64,000 bases of DNA from Murimonas intestini (GTDB lineage Bacteria > Bacillota > Clostridia > Lachnospirales > Lachnospiraceae), in the NCBI RefSeq assembly GCF_024622195.1, contig NZ_JANKBI010000002.1:1-64000 (forward strand), given 5' to 3'. A model generated the notes under the pieces. It was not told the DNA's origin, made no database searches, and saw only the letters and a list, made by a program, of their open reading frames with translations. A program made the position numbers and the translations under genes. Shown here piece by piece: positions 52,974 through 61,973 of this stretch (position 1 is its first letter; the number at the start of each line of letters is the position of its first letter).

Positions 52974-54281
52974 ATGAGCGATTTACAAAATGCAATATCA
53001 GAAATCACATATATAACTAAAAGATTTCCTAAAAAAGCCTTTGAAGTTATAACAGCCAACCCAAAGGAAGCGATTCCGTATTTAAGAAGTGCTATTGAGA
53101 AGGCGCTTGAGGAGAAAATGGATCTGGAGGATGACTATCAGATTCATTTTTATGCGCTGTTTTTACTTGGGGAATTTGAGGACAGGGAGTTTTTCCCAAA
53201 AATAATGGAGTTTATCTCACTGCCAGGTGAGGTGCTGGAATATCTGATCGGTGATGCAGTGACATCCGGGCTTAATGACGTAGTTTATCATACATATAAT
53301 GGGGATTTAGAACTTTTAAAGAGCACAGTCATGAATGATGATGTTGATGAATATGTCCGGTCAGAAGTGCTGGAAACAATGGGGCAGTTATATTTGGACG
53401 GAGAACTGAAAGAGGAAGAGTGGAAAGCATTTATAAAGGAGTATGTACACAGCGGAAAAGAATATAATTATCTTTATGATAGTTTAGCTAATGTGATCTG
53501 CCGCTGTCATTTTGCAGATATGCTTCCGGAGATTCGCTTTATGGTGGATGAGGGGTTAGTGGATGAAGCGAGTATGGGTGGATATGAATCATGTGTGGAT
53601 TATATGTTCACATATAGAGACTATGAGAGCCGTTTCTGCAGTCCGTCGCTGAAGGCGTCTGACAGCCTGAAGAATTGGGCGATGTTTGAACCTGATTTAG
53701 ATGAGGCAGGAAATGACAGGGGCAGTATGGATTTAGAAAAGTTAACGAAAGAATTAATGAAGAAGGGCAGAGAGCAGGCTGTTTCCAGAAAGATAGGGAG
53801 AAATGATCCATGTCCCTGCGGCAGCGGAAAAAAGTATAAATACTGCTGTTTGAATAAACCAAAGGATTTAATAGATTCCATAGAAAGTGTGCAGGAGCGG
53901 AATAAATGCCTGGAGGATTATCCGGAGGTTGGCAAGGAAAAGCAGGAGGGCCGGGTATATTTAGAAGATTATTTTGACTCGGAAAGTATAGAAATTGACA
54001 AGCTGCTTTATCTGGGGCTGATGAACCGCCCTGGTTTTGTTTGGCAAAGAGACGAGAAGGCAGAGGAAAACCGCTGCAGGGAATATCTGAAGCTGGCTTA
54101 TCAAAGATTTACAGATAAGGTGAAGAAAGAAGGTATTAAGACATTTGAGGAATACGATGGAAAATTCAGTATTCATTATTTTTGCGGGGAGTGGACAGGC
54201 CGACTGTTGAGCTTATTACAGAAAAACGGAGAGAGCGCTCTTTATGCAGAAGTGAAAAAATGCAGGAAAAATATGCTTTAA
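52974..54281 (+). CDS. DUF1186-like protein with SEC-C zinc motif
   Basis: The 435-residue protein has an N-terminal helical repeat-like region (residues 1-260) resembling DUF1186 and a SEC-C zinc-binding motif (RNDPCPCGSGKKYKYCC) near residues 275-292. A further 140-residue helical tail follows. SEC-C motifs often mediate protein or ribosome contacts. The function is unknown. There is no strong ribosome site before the ATG. It is separated from hipA by 252 bases that show nothing recognisable. Confidence 0.7.
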   Translation: MSDLQNAISEITYITKRFPKKAFEVITANPKEAIPYLRSAIEKALEEKMDLEDDYQIHFYALFLLGEFEDREFFPKIMEFISLPGEVLEYLIGDAVTSGLNDVVYHTYNGDLELLKSTVMNDDVDEYVRSEVLETMGQLYLDGELKEEEWKAFIKEYVHSGKEYNYLYDSLANVICRCHFADMLPEIRFMVDEGLVDEASMGGYESCVDYMFTYRDYESRFCSPSLKASDSLKNWAMFEPDLDEAGNDRGSMDLEKLTKELMKKGREQAVSRKIGRNDPCPCGSGKKYKYCCLNKPKDLIDSIESVQERNKCLEDYPEVGKEKQEGRVYLEDYFDSESIEIDKLLYLGLMNRPGFVWQRDEKAEENRCREYLKLAYQRFTDKVKKEGIKTFEEYDGKFSIHYFCGEWTGRLLSLLQKNGESALYAEVKKCRKNML

Positions 54282-54361
54282 TGCCGGTATGAGAACATGA
54301 TGCGTCAGTGGCAGCGGACTCAGCGCAACCCGGCCGGAATACCAGGAAAGGCGGTACAGAA

Positions 54362-54898
54362 GTGGATTTATACCAGATTATGATTTCCCACAACCGGGCT
54401 TGGACGATCCGGGAAATGATTTGCTTTTCTGTAATCTTTGTGATCGCCGCATATATATCGCTTCGTCTGGTCCGTAAGCAGAAGATCGTGGTTTCACAGG
54501 CTGCTGCAGGGCTGCTCCTGCTTCTTTTTCTGGGGATTGTATTTGGGTCAACGGTATTTACAAGGGAGCCGGGGCTGCATCATAAATATGAGCTGGAGCT
54601 GTTCTGGTCATGGAAGGCTGTTTATCATGGGAACAGGGAACTGCTGACTGAAAATCTCCTGAATATGGTATTGCTTCTGCCCGCAGGGCTGCTGCTTCCT
54701 GTAATTGTGAGGCGCAGGCTGGCGTGGTGGAAGGGGCTGCTGGCAGGTATGCTGGTCTCTTTCGTGATTGAAATATGCCAGCTTGTCTTTTGCCGCGGCC
54801 TGTTTGAGTGGGACGATATAATTCACAATGGGATCGGGTGCATGATGGGATGTGTGATAAGCGGATGGCTTATGAAACGGAGATTTCATTCCGCCTGA
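54362..54898 (+). CDS. VanZ-family membrane protein
   Basis: A 178-residue protein with about five membrane helices and the VanZ core: LTENLLNMVLLLPAGLLLPV, GMLVSFVIEICQLVF and FEWDDIIHNGIGCMMG. VanZ proteins give low-level teicoplanin resistance in enterococci, but most chromosomal members have unknown roles. GTG 54362 is chosen because GGAAAGG lies eight bases upstream; ATG 54380 is also possible. The same domain occurs fused to LCP at 25147. A terminator follows. Confidence 0.82.
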   Translation: MDLYQIMISHNRAWTIREMICFSVIFVIAAYISLRLVRKQKIVVSQAAAGLLLLLFLGIVFGSTVFTREPGLHHKYELELFWSWKAVYHGNRELLTENLLNMVLLLPAGLLLPVIVRRRLAWWKGLLAGMLVSFVIEICQLVFCRGLFEWDDIIHNGIGCMMGCVISGWLMKRRFHSA

Positions 54899-54964
54899 CA
54901 GCCCGCAGGATCCGCAAAATATGTCACAGGATTTTAGTTAAAAGCAATAATTTGTCAATTTGGC

Positions 54965-55006
54965 GAAAAAGAGGCAGATTCCTGACGGAATATGTCTCTT
55001 TTTTTT
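54965..55006 (+). terminator. Terminator after the VanZ gene
   Basis: An imperfect stem (AAAGAGGCAGATTCC with GGAATATGTCTCTTT) with a TGAC loop is followed by a run of T. Confidence 0.75.
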
Positions 55007-55007
55007 G

Positions 55008-55036
55008 TTGCAATCGTTGAAAACAGCGGTTATACT
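55008..55036 (+). promoter_or_regulatory. Promoter of the apt-relA block
   Basis: TTGCAA (55008-55013) and TATACT (55031-55036) are 17 bases apart, about 60 bases before apt. Confidence 0.6.
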
Positions 55037-55096
55037 ATATGAGTGAGAAAGTACCCTGCGGGGTTTTTTATTGAATTTACAGGACAGGTGGATATG

Positions 55097-55621
55097 ATGA
55101 AGAAGATAGAGGATTATGTATTAAGCATTCCTGATTTTCCGGAACCGGGGATAATTTTCAGGGATATTACAAGTGTGCTGCAGGATCCTGACGGACTGCA
55201 TCTTGCTATTGATTCTATGCAGCAGCTTATAGGGGAGACAGAATTTGATGTTGTGGTTGGGACAGAATCAAGAGGATTCATGTTCGGTATGCCTCTTGCA
55301 TATAACCTGCATAAAAGCTTTGTTCCTGTCAGGAAAAAAGGGAAGCTGCCCAGGGAGACTGTCTCCATGAGCTATGACCTGGAATACGGCAGTGCAGAGA
55401 TCGAGATGCACAGTGATTCCATCCGGCCGGGACAGAGGGTAGTGCTCGTAGATGACCTGATCGCCACAGGCGGTACAGTGGAAGCCAGCATCAAGCTGGT
55501 GGAAGAGATGGGCGGACAGGTTGTTAAAGTGTTATTTTTGATGGAACTGGCAGGCCTGAATGGCAGAGAGAAGCTAAAGGGCTATGATGTGGCTTCCGTT
55601 ATCTGCTATGAAGGCAAATAA
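55097..55621 (+). CDS. apt: Adenine phosphoribosyltransferase
   Basis: The 174-residue cytoplasmic enzyme salvages adenine to AMP with PRPP. It has IPDFPEPGIIFRDIT at the N-terminus, VGTESRGFMFG and the PRPP-binding VVLVDDLIATGGT. The start is taken at the second of two adjacent ATGs (55097), which is five bases from AGGTGG; 55094 is also possible, and the frame to 55043 is rejected. It precedes relA, as commonly found in Firmicutes. Confidence 0.96.
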   Translation: MKKIEDYVLSIPDFPEPGIIFRDITSVLQDPDGLHLAIDSMQQLIGETEFDVVVGTESRGFMFGMPLAYNLHKSFVPVRKKGKLPRETVSMSYDLEYGSAEIEMHSDSIRPGQRVVLVDDLIATGGTVEASIKLVEEMGGQVVKVLFLMELAGLNGREKLKGYDVASVICYEGK

Positions 55622-55644
55622 TAGATAGAAGATGGTGATGTGTA

Positions 55645-57942
55645 ATGGCGATGGATGAAAAGACTAAGAAAGATAAGCTGGAAGAGATAAAGAAGGCAGA
55701 TGCCAGTATAAAAAGCATGGAAGACTTCACCAGCCCTGAATTATTGTATCAGGAGCTGATAGCCAGTGTGAAGAGGTATCATCCTTCCACGGATATTTCT
55801 ATGATTGAAAAGGCATACAAGATCGCGTCAGATGCCCATCAGGGGCAGTGCCGCAAATCAGGGGAGCCTTATATTATCCATCCGCTGTGTGTCGGAATCA
55901 TCCTGGCGGATCTGGAGCTTGACAAGGAAACGATCGTGGCCGGACTCCTTCATGATGTGGTGGAGGATACTGTCATGACCGCGGAGGAGATCAGGCAGGA
56001 ATTCAGCGATGAGGTTGAACTTCTTGTAGACGGTGTCACAAAGCTGGGCCAGCTGTCCTACTCTGCCGATAAGGTAGAGGTCCAGGCAGAAAATCTGAGG
56101 AAGATGTTTCTGGCCATGGCAAAGGATATCAGGGTCATCCTTATAAAGCTTGCAGACCGCCTGCACAATATGCGGACGCTGAAATACATGAGGCCTGAGA
56201 AACAGCGTGAGAAGGCAAGGGAGACCATGGACATCTATGCCCCTATTGCACAGAGGCTTGGTATCTCCAAGATCAAGGTAGAGCTGGATGACCTTTCCCT
56301 GAAATATCTGGAGCCGGAGGTCTATTATGACCTGGTGGAGAAGATAGCGCTCAGGAAAAAGGACAGGGAAGATTTTGTACAGAATATAGTGGAAGAAGTC
56401 AGTTTCCACATAGAGGCGGCCGGGATCAAGGCTGAGGTGGACGGGCGCGTTAAGCATTTCTTCAGCATCTACAAGAAGATGGTCAACCAGGAGAAGACAC
56501 TGGATCAGATATATGATCTCTTTGCAGTCAGGATCATCGTGGATACTGTCAAGGACTGCTATGCCGCCCTCGGTGTCATCCATGAGATGTATAAGCCTAT
56601 CCCGGGACGTTTTAAAGACTATATCGCCATGCCAAAGCCGAATATGTACCAGTCCCTTCACACTACACTGATCGGCCCCACAGGGCAGCCCTTTGAGATA
56701 CAGATACGTACTTTTGAGATGCACAGGACAGCGGAATATGGTATTGCCGCTCACTGGAAATATAAAGAGGCATCTGACGGAAAGAAGAACGGCAGCAGCC
56801 AGGAGGAAGAGAAGCTAAGCTGGCTCAGGCAGATCCTGGAATGGCAGAGGGACATGTCTGACAATAAGGAATTCATGAGCCTCTTAAAGAGCGATCTGGA
56901 TCTCTTTGCCGAGAATGTCTACTGCTTTACTCCTGCAGGTGATGTAAAGAACCTGCCCAATGGTTCCACACCTATTGATTTTGCGTACAGCATCCACAGC
57001 GCCGTGGGCAATAAGATGGTGGGGGCCAGGGTGAACGGCAAGCTGGTGAACATCGACTATGTGATCCAGAACGGGGACAGGATCGAGATCATCACGTCCC
57101 AGAATTCAAAAGGCCCGAGCCGTGACTGGCTGAAGATCGTCAAGAGCACCCAGGCCAAGAATAAGATCAACCAGTGGTTTAAGAATGAACTGAAAGAGGA
57201 TAATATAGTAAAGGGCAAGGATATGCTCATGCAGTACTGCAAGATGAAATCCATTGTCCTGAGCGATCTGACAAAGCCGCCCTATATGGAGAGCATCATG
57301 CGCAAATACGGGTTCCGCGACTGGGAATCTGTGCTGGCAGCTATTGGCCACGGCGGGCTGAAGGAAGGCCAGGTGGTCAACCGCCTGCTGGAAGAGCGGG
57401 AGAAGCAGCATAAGAAGGAACTGACAGATGAAAATATCATTGAGGCGGCTGAATCCCGGGAAAAAGTCAAGATAGCCAAGACAAAAGGCGGCATTGTGGT
57501 TAAGGGCATCCATGACGTAGCGGTGCGTTTTTCCAAGTGCTGCAGCCCTGTGCCAGGTGATGAGATCGTGGGATTTGTCACGCGGGGGCGCGGTGTATCG
57601 ATACACAGGACTGACTGCGTGAATGTCATAAACCTGACAGAGGAAGACAGGGTCAGACTGATCGATGCTGAATGGCAGCAGCCTGAGAAGGGCGGCCGTG
57701 AGCTTTATATGGCAGAGATCAAGGTCTATGCAAATAACAGGACAGGGCTTCTGGTGGATATATCCAAGATCCTCACAGAGCGCAAGATTGATGTGTCAAG
57801 TATGAATTCCAGGACCAGCAAACAGGGAACGGCAACAATAGCGCTTTCCTTTGATGTGCCAAGCAAGGAAGAACTGAACCGTCTGATCGAGAAGATCAGA
57901 CAGGTGGAGAGCGTGCTCGATATAGAGAGGACGACTGGCTGA
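55645..57942 (+). CDS. relA: Bifunctional (p)ppGpp synthetase/hydrolase
   Basis: This 765-residue Rel protein has all the expected domains. The hydrolase HD domain shows HPLCVGIILADL and LLHDVVEDT (residues about 70-110). The synthetase domain carries RFKDYIAMPKPNMYQSLHTT and EYGIAAHWKYK (about 320-375). A TGS domain (VYCFTPAGDVKNLPNGSTP, near 430) and a C-terminal ACT domain (NNRTGLLVDISKILTERKID) follow. It sets the stringent response and stands 23 bases after apt. Confidence 0.97.
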   Translation: MAMDEKTKKDKLEEIKKADASIKSMEDFTSPELLYQELIASVKRYHPSTDISMIEKAYKIASDAHQGQCRKSGEPYIIHPLCVGIILADLELDKETIVAGLLHDVVEDTVMTAEEIRQEFSDEVELLVDGVTKLGQLSYSADKVEVQAENLRKMFLAMAKDIRVILIKLADRLHNMRTLKYMRPEKQREKARETMDIYAPIAQRLGISKIKVELDDLSLKYLEPEVYYDLVEKIALRKKDREDFVQNIVEEVSFHIEAAGIKAEVDGRVKHFFSIYKKMVNQEKTLDQIYDLFAVRIIVDTVKDCYAALGVIHEMYKPIPGRFKDYIAMPKPNMYQSLHTTLIGPTGQPFEIQIRTFEMHRTAEYGIAAHWKYKEASDGKKNGSSQEEEKLSWLRQILEWQRDMSDNKEFMSLLKSDLDLFAENVYCFTPAGDVKNLPNGSTPIDFAYSIHSAVGNKMVGARVNGKLVNIDYVIQNGDRIEIITSQNSKGPSRDWLKIVKSTQAKNKINQWFKNELKEDNIVKGKDMLMQYCKMKSIVLSDLTKPPYMESIMRKYGFRDWESVLAAIGHGGLKEGQVVNRLLEEREKQHKKELTDENIIEAAESREKVKIAKTKGGIVVKGIHDVAVRFSKCCSPVPGDEIVGFVTRGRGVSIHRTDCVNVINLTEEDRVRLIDAEWQQPEKGGRELYMAEIKVYANNRTGLLVDISKILTERKIDVSSMNSRTSKQGTATIALSFDVPSKEELNRLIEKIRQVESVLDIERTTG

Positions 57943-57954
57943 TAGGAGATAGAT

Positions 57955-58584
57955 ATGGGAAAACTTCACGTAGAACGTTTGATACTGGGAGATATGCGGA
58001 CGAACTGCTATCTGGCAGTGAATGAAGAGACAAAGGAAGCGCTGATCATAGATCCGGCTGACAATGCGGAGGGGATAACGTTAAAGCTGAAAAGCCTGCA
58101 GGCTGTGCCTGTGGCTGTCCTTCTCACCCATGGCCATTTTGACCATATAGGTGCGGCGGAGGAATTAAGAAAAAGCTTCGGGATACCTGTAGCAGCCATG
58201 GAGGCTGAGGAAGAGGTCCTGACAGACGCGTCCAAGAACCTGACGGGATATTTCGGGACACCATATGGGATAAAGGCTGACAGGTATATCAGGGATAAGG
58301 AGCAGCTGTCATACGCCGGTTTCAGCATCCGGGCACTGCATACGCCGGGGCATACATCAGGCGGGGCCTGCTACTACATTCCTGAGGAGAAAGTACTTTT
58401 TTCAGGCGACACACTTTTCTGTGAGAGCATCGGAAGGACTGATTTCCCCACGGGAAGCGCAGCTGTACTGAGACAGTCCGTGAGAGGGCTTCTGGAAGAA
58501 CTGCCTGAGGATGTGGCTGTATATCCGGGACATGAGATGCCCACTGACATTGGCCATGAAAAGCAGTATAATCCTTTTGCATGA
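57955..58584 (+). CDS. Metallo-beta-lactamase-fold hydrolase (glyoxalase II-like)
   Basis: The 209-residue protein has the metal-binding THGHFDHIG near residue 58, HTPGHTSGG, FSGDTLF and YPGHE. This is the set of ligands seen in glyoxalase II-like MBL hydrolases. It likely hydrolyses a thioester, but the substrate is not determined by sequence. It begins 12 bases after relA with AGGAGATAG as ribosome site, and such a gene is common at this position in clostridia. Confidence 0.9.
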   Translation: MGKLHVERLILGDMRTNCYLAVNEETKEALIIDPADNAEGITLKLKSLQAVPVAVLLTHGHFDHIGAAEELRKSFGIPVAAMEAEEEVLTDASKNLTGYFGTPYGIKADRYIRDKEQLSYAGFSIRALHTPGHTSGGACYYIPEEKVLFSGDTLFCESIGRTDFPTGSAAVLRQSVRGLLEELPEDVAVYPGHEMPTDIGHEKQYNPFA

Positions 58585-58597
58585 CATGGGAGAAAAG

Positions 58598-60097
58598 ATG
58601 ATAGAAGTACATCAGAATAAAAATGATTTTGAATATGATATCCACTCTCTGGTGAGGGCTTTTTATCCGGGGGTGGATGTAACTGTCTCCTGCCCGGAAG
58701 AGAATGCAGGCCAAAAGGCTGCCGGAGAAGAGGATCAGGAGGAATGCATCCTCAGGATAATGATAACTTATGGGGATAATGAAATCTCCATATACCTGGA
58801 AGAACCTTACGGAGATCATCAGGAAAGCTCCGGTAAAGATGCGGCCCGGAAGGGAAACATTGCACTGGGGCAGGACTTTGACAGGGCGGAGACAAAAAAT
58901 GCGCTCAAGCAGCTCCTGTATGACCTGCTGAGCGCATATACAGGGCAGAAGCTGCCATGGGGGAACCTGACAGGCATAAGGCCTACGAAAATTCCTATGG
59001 GACTGCTGGAGAAGGGCTGGAAGAACACTGAGATTGCCGCATATATGAGGGATAAGTACCGCTGCAGCAGTGAAAAGGCAGCTCTTGGCATTATGATCGC
59101 CAACAGGGAGAGGCATCTTTTGAAGGAATTTGACTATGCCAGGGGCTACAGCCTCTATGTGGGGATCCCTTTCTGCCCAAGCATCTGCCTTTACTGTTCC
59201 TTTAGCTCCAGTCCGATTTCTGTCTGGAAGGACAGGGTGGATGAATATCTGGATGCCCTGGAGAAGGAGATCGTCTATGGCGGAGGGGCATACAGGGATA
59301 AGATACTGGATACAGTTTATATAGGGGGCGGGACGCCCACTACCCTAGAGCCTTACCAGATGGACAGGCTTCTGACGCTTCTGGAGCAGAATTTTGATTA
59401 CAGCCATGTAAAGGAATTTACAGTAGAGGCGGGAAGGCCTGACAGCATTACGAAAGAAAAGCTGGAGGTGCTTAAGGAACACGGTATTTCGAGGATTTCC
59501 ATCAATCCCCAGACTATGAACCAGAAGACGCTGGATCTGATAGGCAGGAAGCACACCGTCCGGGAGACGGCTGATGCATTCCGTCTTGCCAGGGAACTGG
59601 GCTTTGATAATATAAATATGGACCTGATCGTAGGGCTTCCCGGCGAGGAGAAGCCGGAGGTGGAGCATACCATGCAGGAAGTTATGGCCATGGGGCCTGA
59701 CAGCATCACTGTCCATTCGCTGGCGGTTAAGAGGGCAGCCAGGCTGAGTATGTTTAAGGATGAGTATAAAGAGCTGACATTTACCAATAATTTGGAAATC
59801 ATGGATATGACTTCAAGATATGCGGCCCTGGGCGGGCTGTCACCATATTACCTGTACAGGCAGAAGAATATGGCGGGAAATCTGGAGAACGTAGGCTATG
59901 CCAGGACAGGCAAGGCAGGGCTCTACAATATCCTGATGATGGAGGAAAAGCAGAGCATCCTGGCTCTGGGCGCCGGGGCCTCCACAAAGATCGTCTACCC
60001 TGACGGAAGGATAGAGCGTGTGGAAAATGTGAAGGATATTAAAAACTATGTGGAACGCATTGATGAAATGATAGACAGAAAGAGGAGCAGGCTATGA
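58598..60097 (+). CDS. hemZ: Coproporphyrinogen dehydrogenase-like radical SAM protein HemZ
   Basis: The 499-residue protein has a HemZ-specific N-terminal region of about 160 residues and the radical-SAM cluster CPSICLYC (CX3CX2C) near residue 191. YIGGGTPTTLEPYQM, FTVEAGRPDSIT and NMDLIVGLPGE follow. It is annotated in the family as an oxygen-independent coproporphyrinogen dehydrogenase, although many clostridial members occur without a heme pathway. ATG 58598 with GGGAG is preferred to the longer frame inside the previous gene. It overlaps the next gene by four bases. Confidence 0.92.
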   Translation: MIEVHQNKNDFEYDIHSLVRAFYPGVDVTVSCPEENAGQKAAGEEDQEECILRIMITYGDNEISIYLEEPYGDHQESSGKDAARKGNIALGQDFDRAETKNALKQLLYDLLSAYTGQKLPWGNLTGIRPTKIPMGLLEKGWKNTEIAAYMRDKYRCSSEKAALGIMIANRERHLLKEFDYARGYSLYVGIPFCPSICLYCSFSSSPISVWKDRVDEYLDALEKEIVYGGGAYRDKILDTVYIGGGTPTTLEPYQMDRLLTLLEQNFDYSHVKEFTVEAGRPDSITKEKLEVLKEHGISRISINPQTMNQKTLDLIGRKHTVRETADAFRLARELGFDNINMDLIVGLPGEEKPEVEHTMQEVMAMGPDSITVHSLAVKRAARLSMFKDEYKELTFTNNLEIMDMTSRYAALGGLSPYYLYRQKNMAGNLENVGYARTGKAGLYNILMMEEKQSILALGAGASTKIVYPDGRIERVENVKDIKNYVERIDEMIDRKRSRL

Positions 60098-60705
60098 AGC
60101 AGTACCGTATCATACAATTTGATATGGCAAAGGAACTGGCCCATGGGATGTGCGTCAGCAATCTGGCATATCTGACAGGCAGGGAGCTGGGCATGGATGA
60201 GGACGACTGCTATCAGCTTGCCATGGCGGGCATGGTGCACGACGTGGGGAAGCTGGAGCTGGAAAAGTACATCTATGGAAGAGGGGAGGATACCCTGACC
60301 ATAGAGGAAATGAAATACGTAAGGTCCCATTCAGGGCTCAGCTATGCCATCCTTAATGAGCAGGGAGGTTATTCCCAGTTCGTCCTGGACAGCGTCCTCT
60401 ATCATCATGAGAATTACGACGGGACAGGATACCCTTCCAATCTGGTGGGGGAGGATATCCCGCTGGGCGCCAGGATCATCAGGGTGTGCGACGTGTTCGC
60501 TGCACTCATCTCTGACAGGCCGTACAGAAAGTCATTTGATATGGATACAGCAGTAGAGCTGATGATCGAAGAAGTAAAAAATTTTGATATGAAAATATTT
60601 TTGGCATTTATGCGGCTCCTCCACGAGGATGGGATAGAGGAGACGGCGGACGCCAAGGTCTATGAAGAAATATTCGGTATAACAGCAGAGGAGGAGAAAG
60701 AATGA
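60094..60705 (+). CDS. HD-GYP-domain phosphohydrolase
   Basis: This 203-residue protein consists of one HD-GYP domain: AGMVHDVGKLELEKYI, RSHSGLSYAIL, HHENYDGTGYPSNLVGEDIP, then ARIIRVCDVFAAL and SDRPYR. HD-GYP proteins hydrolyse cyclic dinucleotides such as c-di-GMP. There is no sensor domain. It is locked between hemZ and hisS by four-base overlaps (ATGA) on both sides, so all three are translated together. Confidence 0.9.
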   Translation: MKQYRIIQFDMAKELAHGMCVSNLAYLTGRELGMDEDDCYQLAMAGMVHDVGKLELEKYIYGRGEDTLTIEEMKYVRSHSGLSYAILNEQGGYSQFVLDSVLYHHENYDGTGYPSNLVGEDIPLGARIIRVCDVFAALISDRPYRKSFDMDTAVELMIEEVKNFDMKIFLAFMRLLHEDGIEETADAKVYEEIFGITAEEEKE

Positions 60706-61949
60706 GTCTGAAAAAAAAGCCGGTCACCGGCATGAAGGATATTACACCGAGGGAGATGGAGATCAGGGATTATGTGATACGCCTGATCAAGGACACATAC
60801 AGTACTTTTGGTTTCCAGTCAATTGAGACTCCGTGTGTGGAGCACATAGAAAATCTGTCCAGCAAGCAGGGCGGGGAAAATGAGAAGCTGATTTTTAAAA
60901 TCCTGAAGAGAGGCGAGAAGCTGAAGCTGGAGGGTGCATCAGGAGAACAGGATCTTGTAGACGGAGGGCTCCGCTATGACCTGACAGTCCCCCTTTCCAG
61001 ATATTATTCTAATAATGCAAATGATTTGCCGTCCCCATTCAAAGCGCTTCAGATGGGGAATGTGTGGAGGGCCGACAGGCCTCAGAGAGGGCGCTACCGC
61101 CAGTTTATGCAGTGTGACATAGATATTCTGGGCGAGCCTTCCATCCTGGCGGAGATAGAGCTGATCCTGGCTACTTCCACACTTGTGGGAAAGCTGGATT
61201 TTGAGAATTTTACCATCCGCATCAATGACAGGAAAATCTTAAAAGCCATGGCAGCTTACAGCGGGTTTGCCCCGGAGAGCTACGACCTTGTCTTTATCAT
61301 CCTGGATAAGATGGACAAGATCGGCATTGACGGTGTGGCAGAGGAACTTGTAAAGGAAGGCTTCCCCCAGGAAAATGTAGATAAGTATCTGGGGCTCTTT
61401 AAGGAGATCACAAATGACCTGAATGGCGTGCGTTTCCTGAAGGAGAAGCTCTCAGGGGTTCTGGAGGAGGAATGTGCATCCGGGCTGGAGACGATCATTT
61501 CCAGTGTGGAGGCAGTTAAGACAGCCAATTTCCAGATAGTGTTTGACCCCACACTTGTGCGCGGCATGTCTTATTACACAGGGCCTATATTTGAGATAAG
61601 CATCGACGGGTTTGCCGGCAGCGTGGGCGGCGGCGGACGCTATGATGAGATGATAGGCAAATTCACAGGGCAGCAGACATGTGCCTGCGGCTTTTCTATA
61701 GGCTTTGAGCGGATCGTTATGCTTCTGCTTGAAAAAGATTACCAGATACCAAAGACAGGCGGAAAGAAGGCATTTCTCATAGAGAAGGGGATGCCTGCTG
61801 ACAAGCTGCTGGAGGTGTTCCAAAAAGCGGCGGAGGAGAGAGCACTGGGCAGCACAGTGAACGTGGCAGTGATGAAGAAAAATAAAAAGTTCCAGAAGGA
61901 TCAGCTGACAGCAGAAGGCTATGAGGAGATCCGGGAATTCTTTAAATGA
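60702..61949 (+). CDS. hisS: Histidyl-tRNA synthetase
   Basis: The 415-residue class II synthetase has GMKDITPREMEIRDYV, RYDLTVPLSRYYS, motif 2 WRADRPQRGRYRQFMQCDID, the histidine-binding GMSYYTGPIFEI and motif 3 CACGFSIGFERI. The C-terminal anticodon-binding part (about 75 residues, after LLLEKDYQIP) is shorter than the usual 90-100. I take this as a lineage trait because the frame is clean. It overlaps the HD-GYP gene by four bases. Confidence 0.95.
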   Translation: MSLKKKPVTGMKDITPREMEIRDYVIRLIKDTYSTFGFQSIETPCVEHIENLSSKQGGENEKLIFKILKRGEKLKLEGASGEQDLVDGGLRYDLTVPLSRYYSNNANDLPSPFKALQMGNVWRADRPQRGRYRQFMQCDIDILGEPSILAEIELILATSTLVGKLDFENFTIRINDRKILKAMAAYSGFAPESYDLVFIILDKMDKIGIDGVAEELVKEGFPQENVDKYLGLFKEITNDLNGVRFLKEKLSGVLEEECASGLETIISSVEAVKTANFQIVFDPTLVRGMSYYTGPIFEISIDGFAGSVGGGGRYDEMIGKFTGQQTCACGFSIGFERIVMLLLEKDYQIPKTGGKKAFLIEKGMPADKLLEVFQKAAEERALGSTVNVAVMKKNKKFQKDQLTAEGYEEIREFFK

Positions 61950-61973
61950 ACAGGAAAAGAGGAGAAAAGTAAA

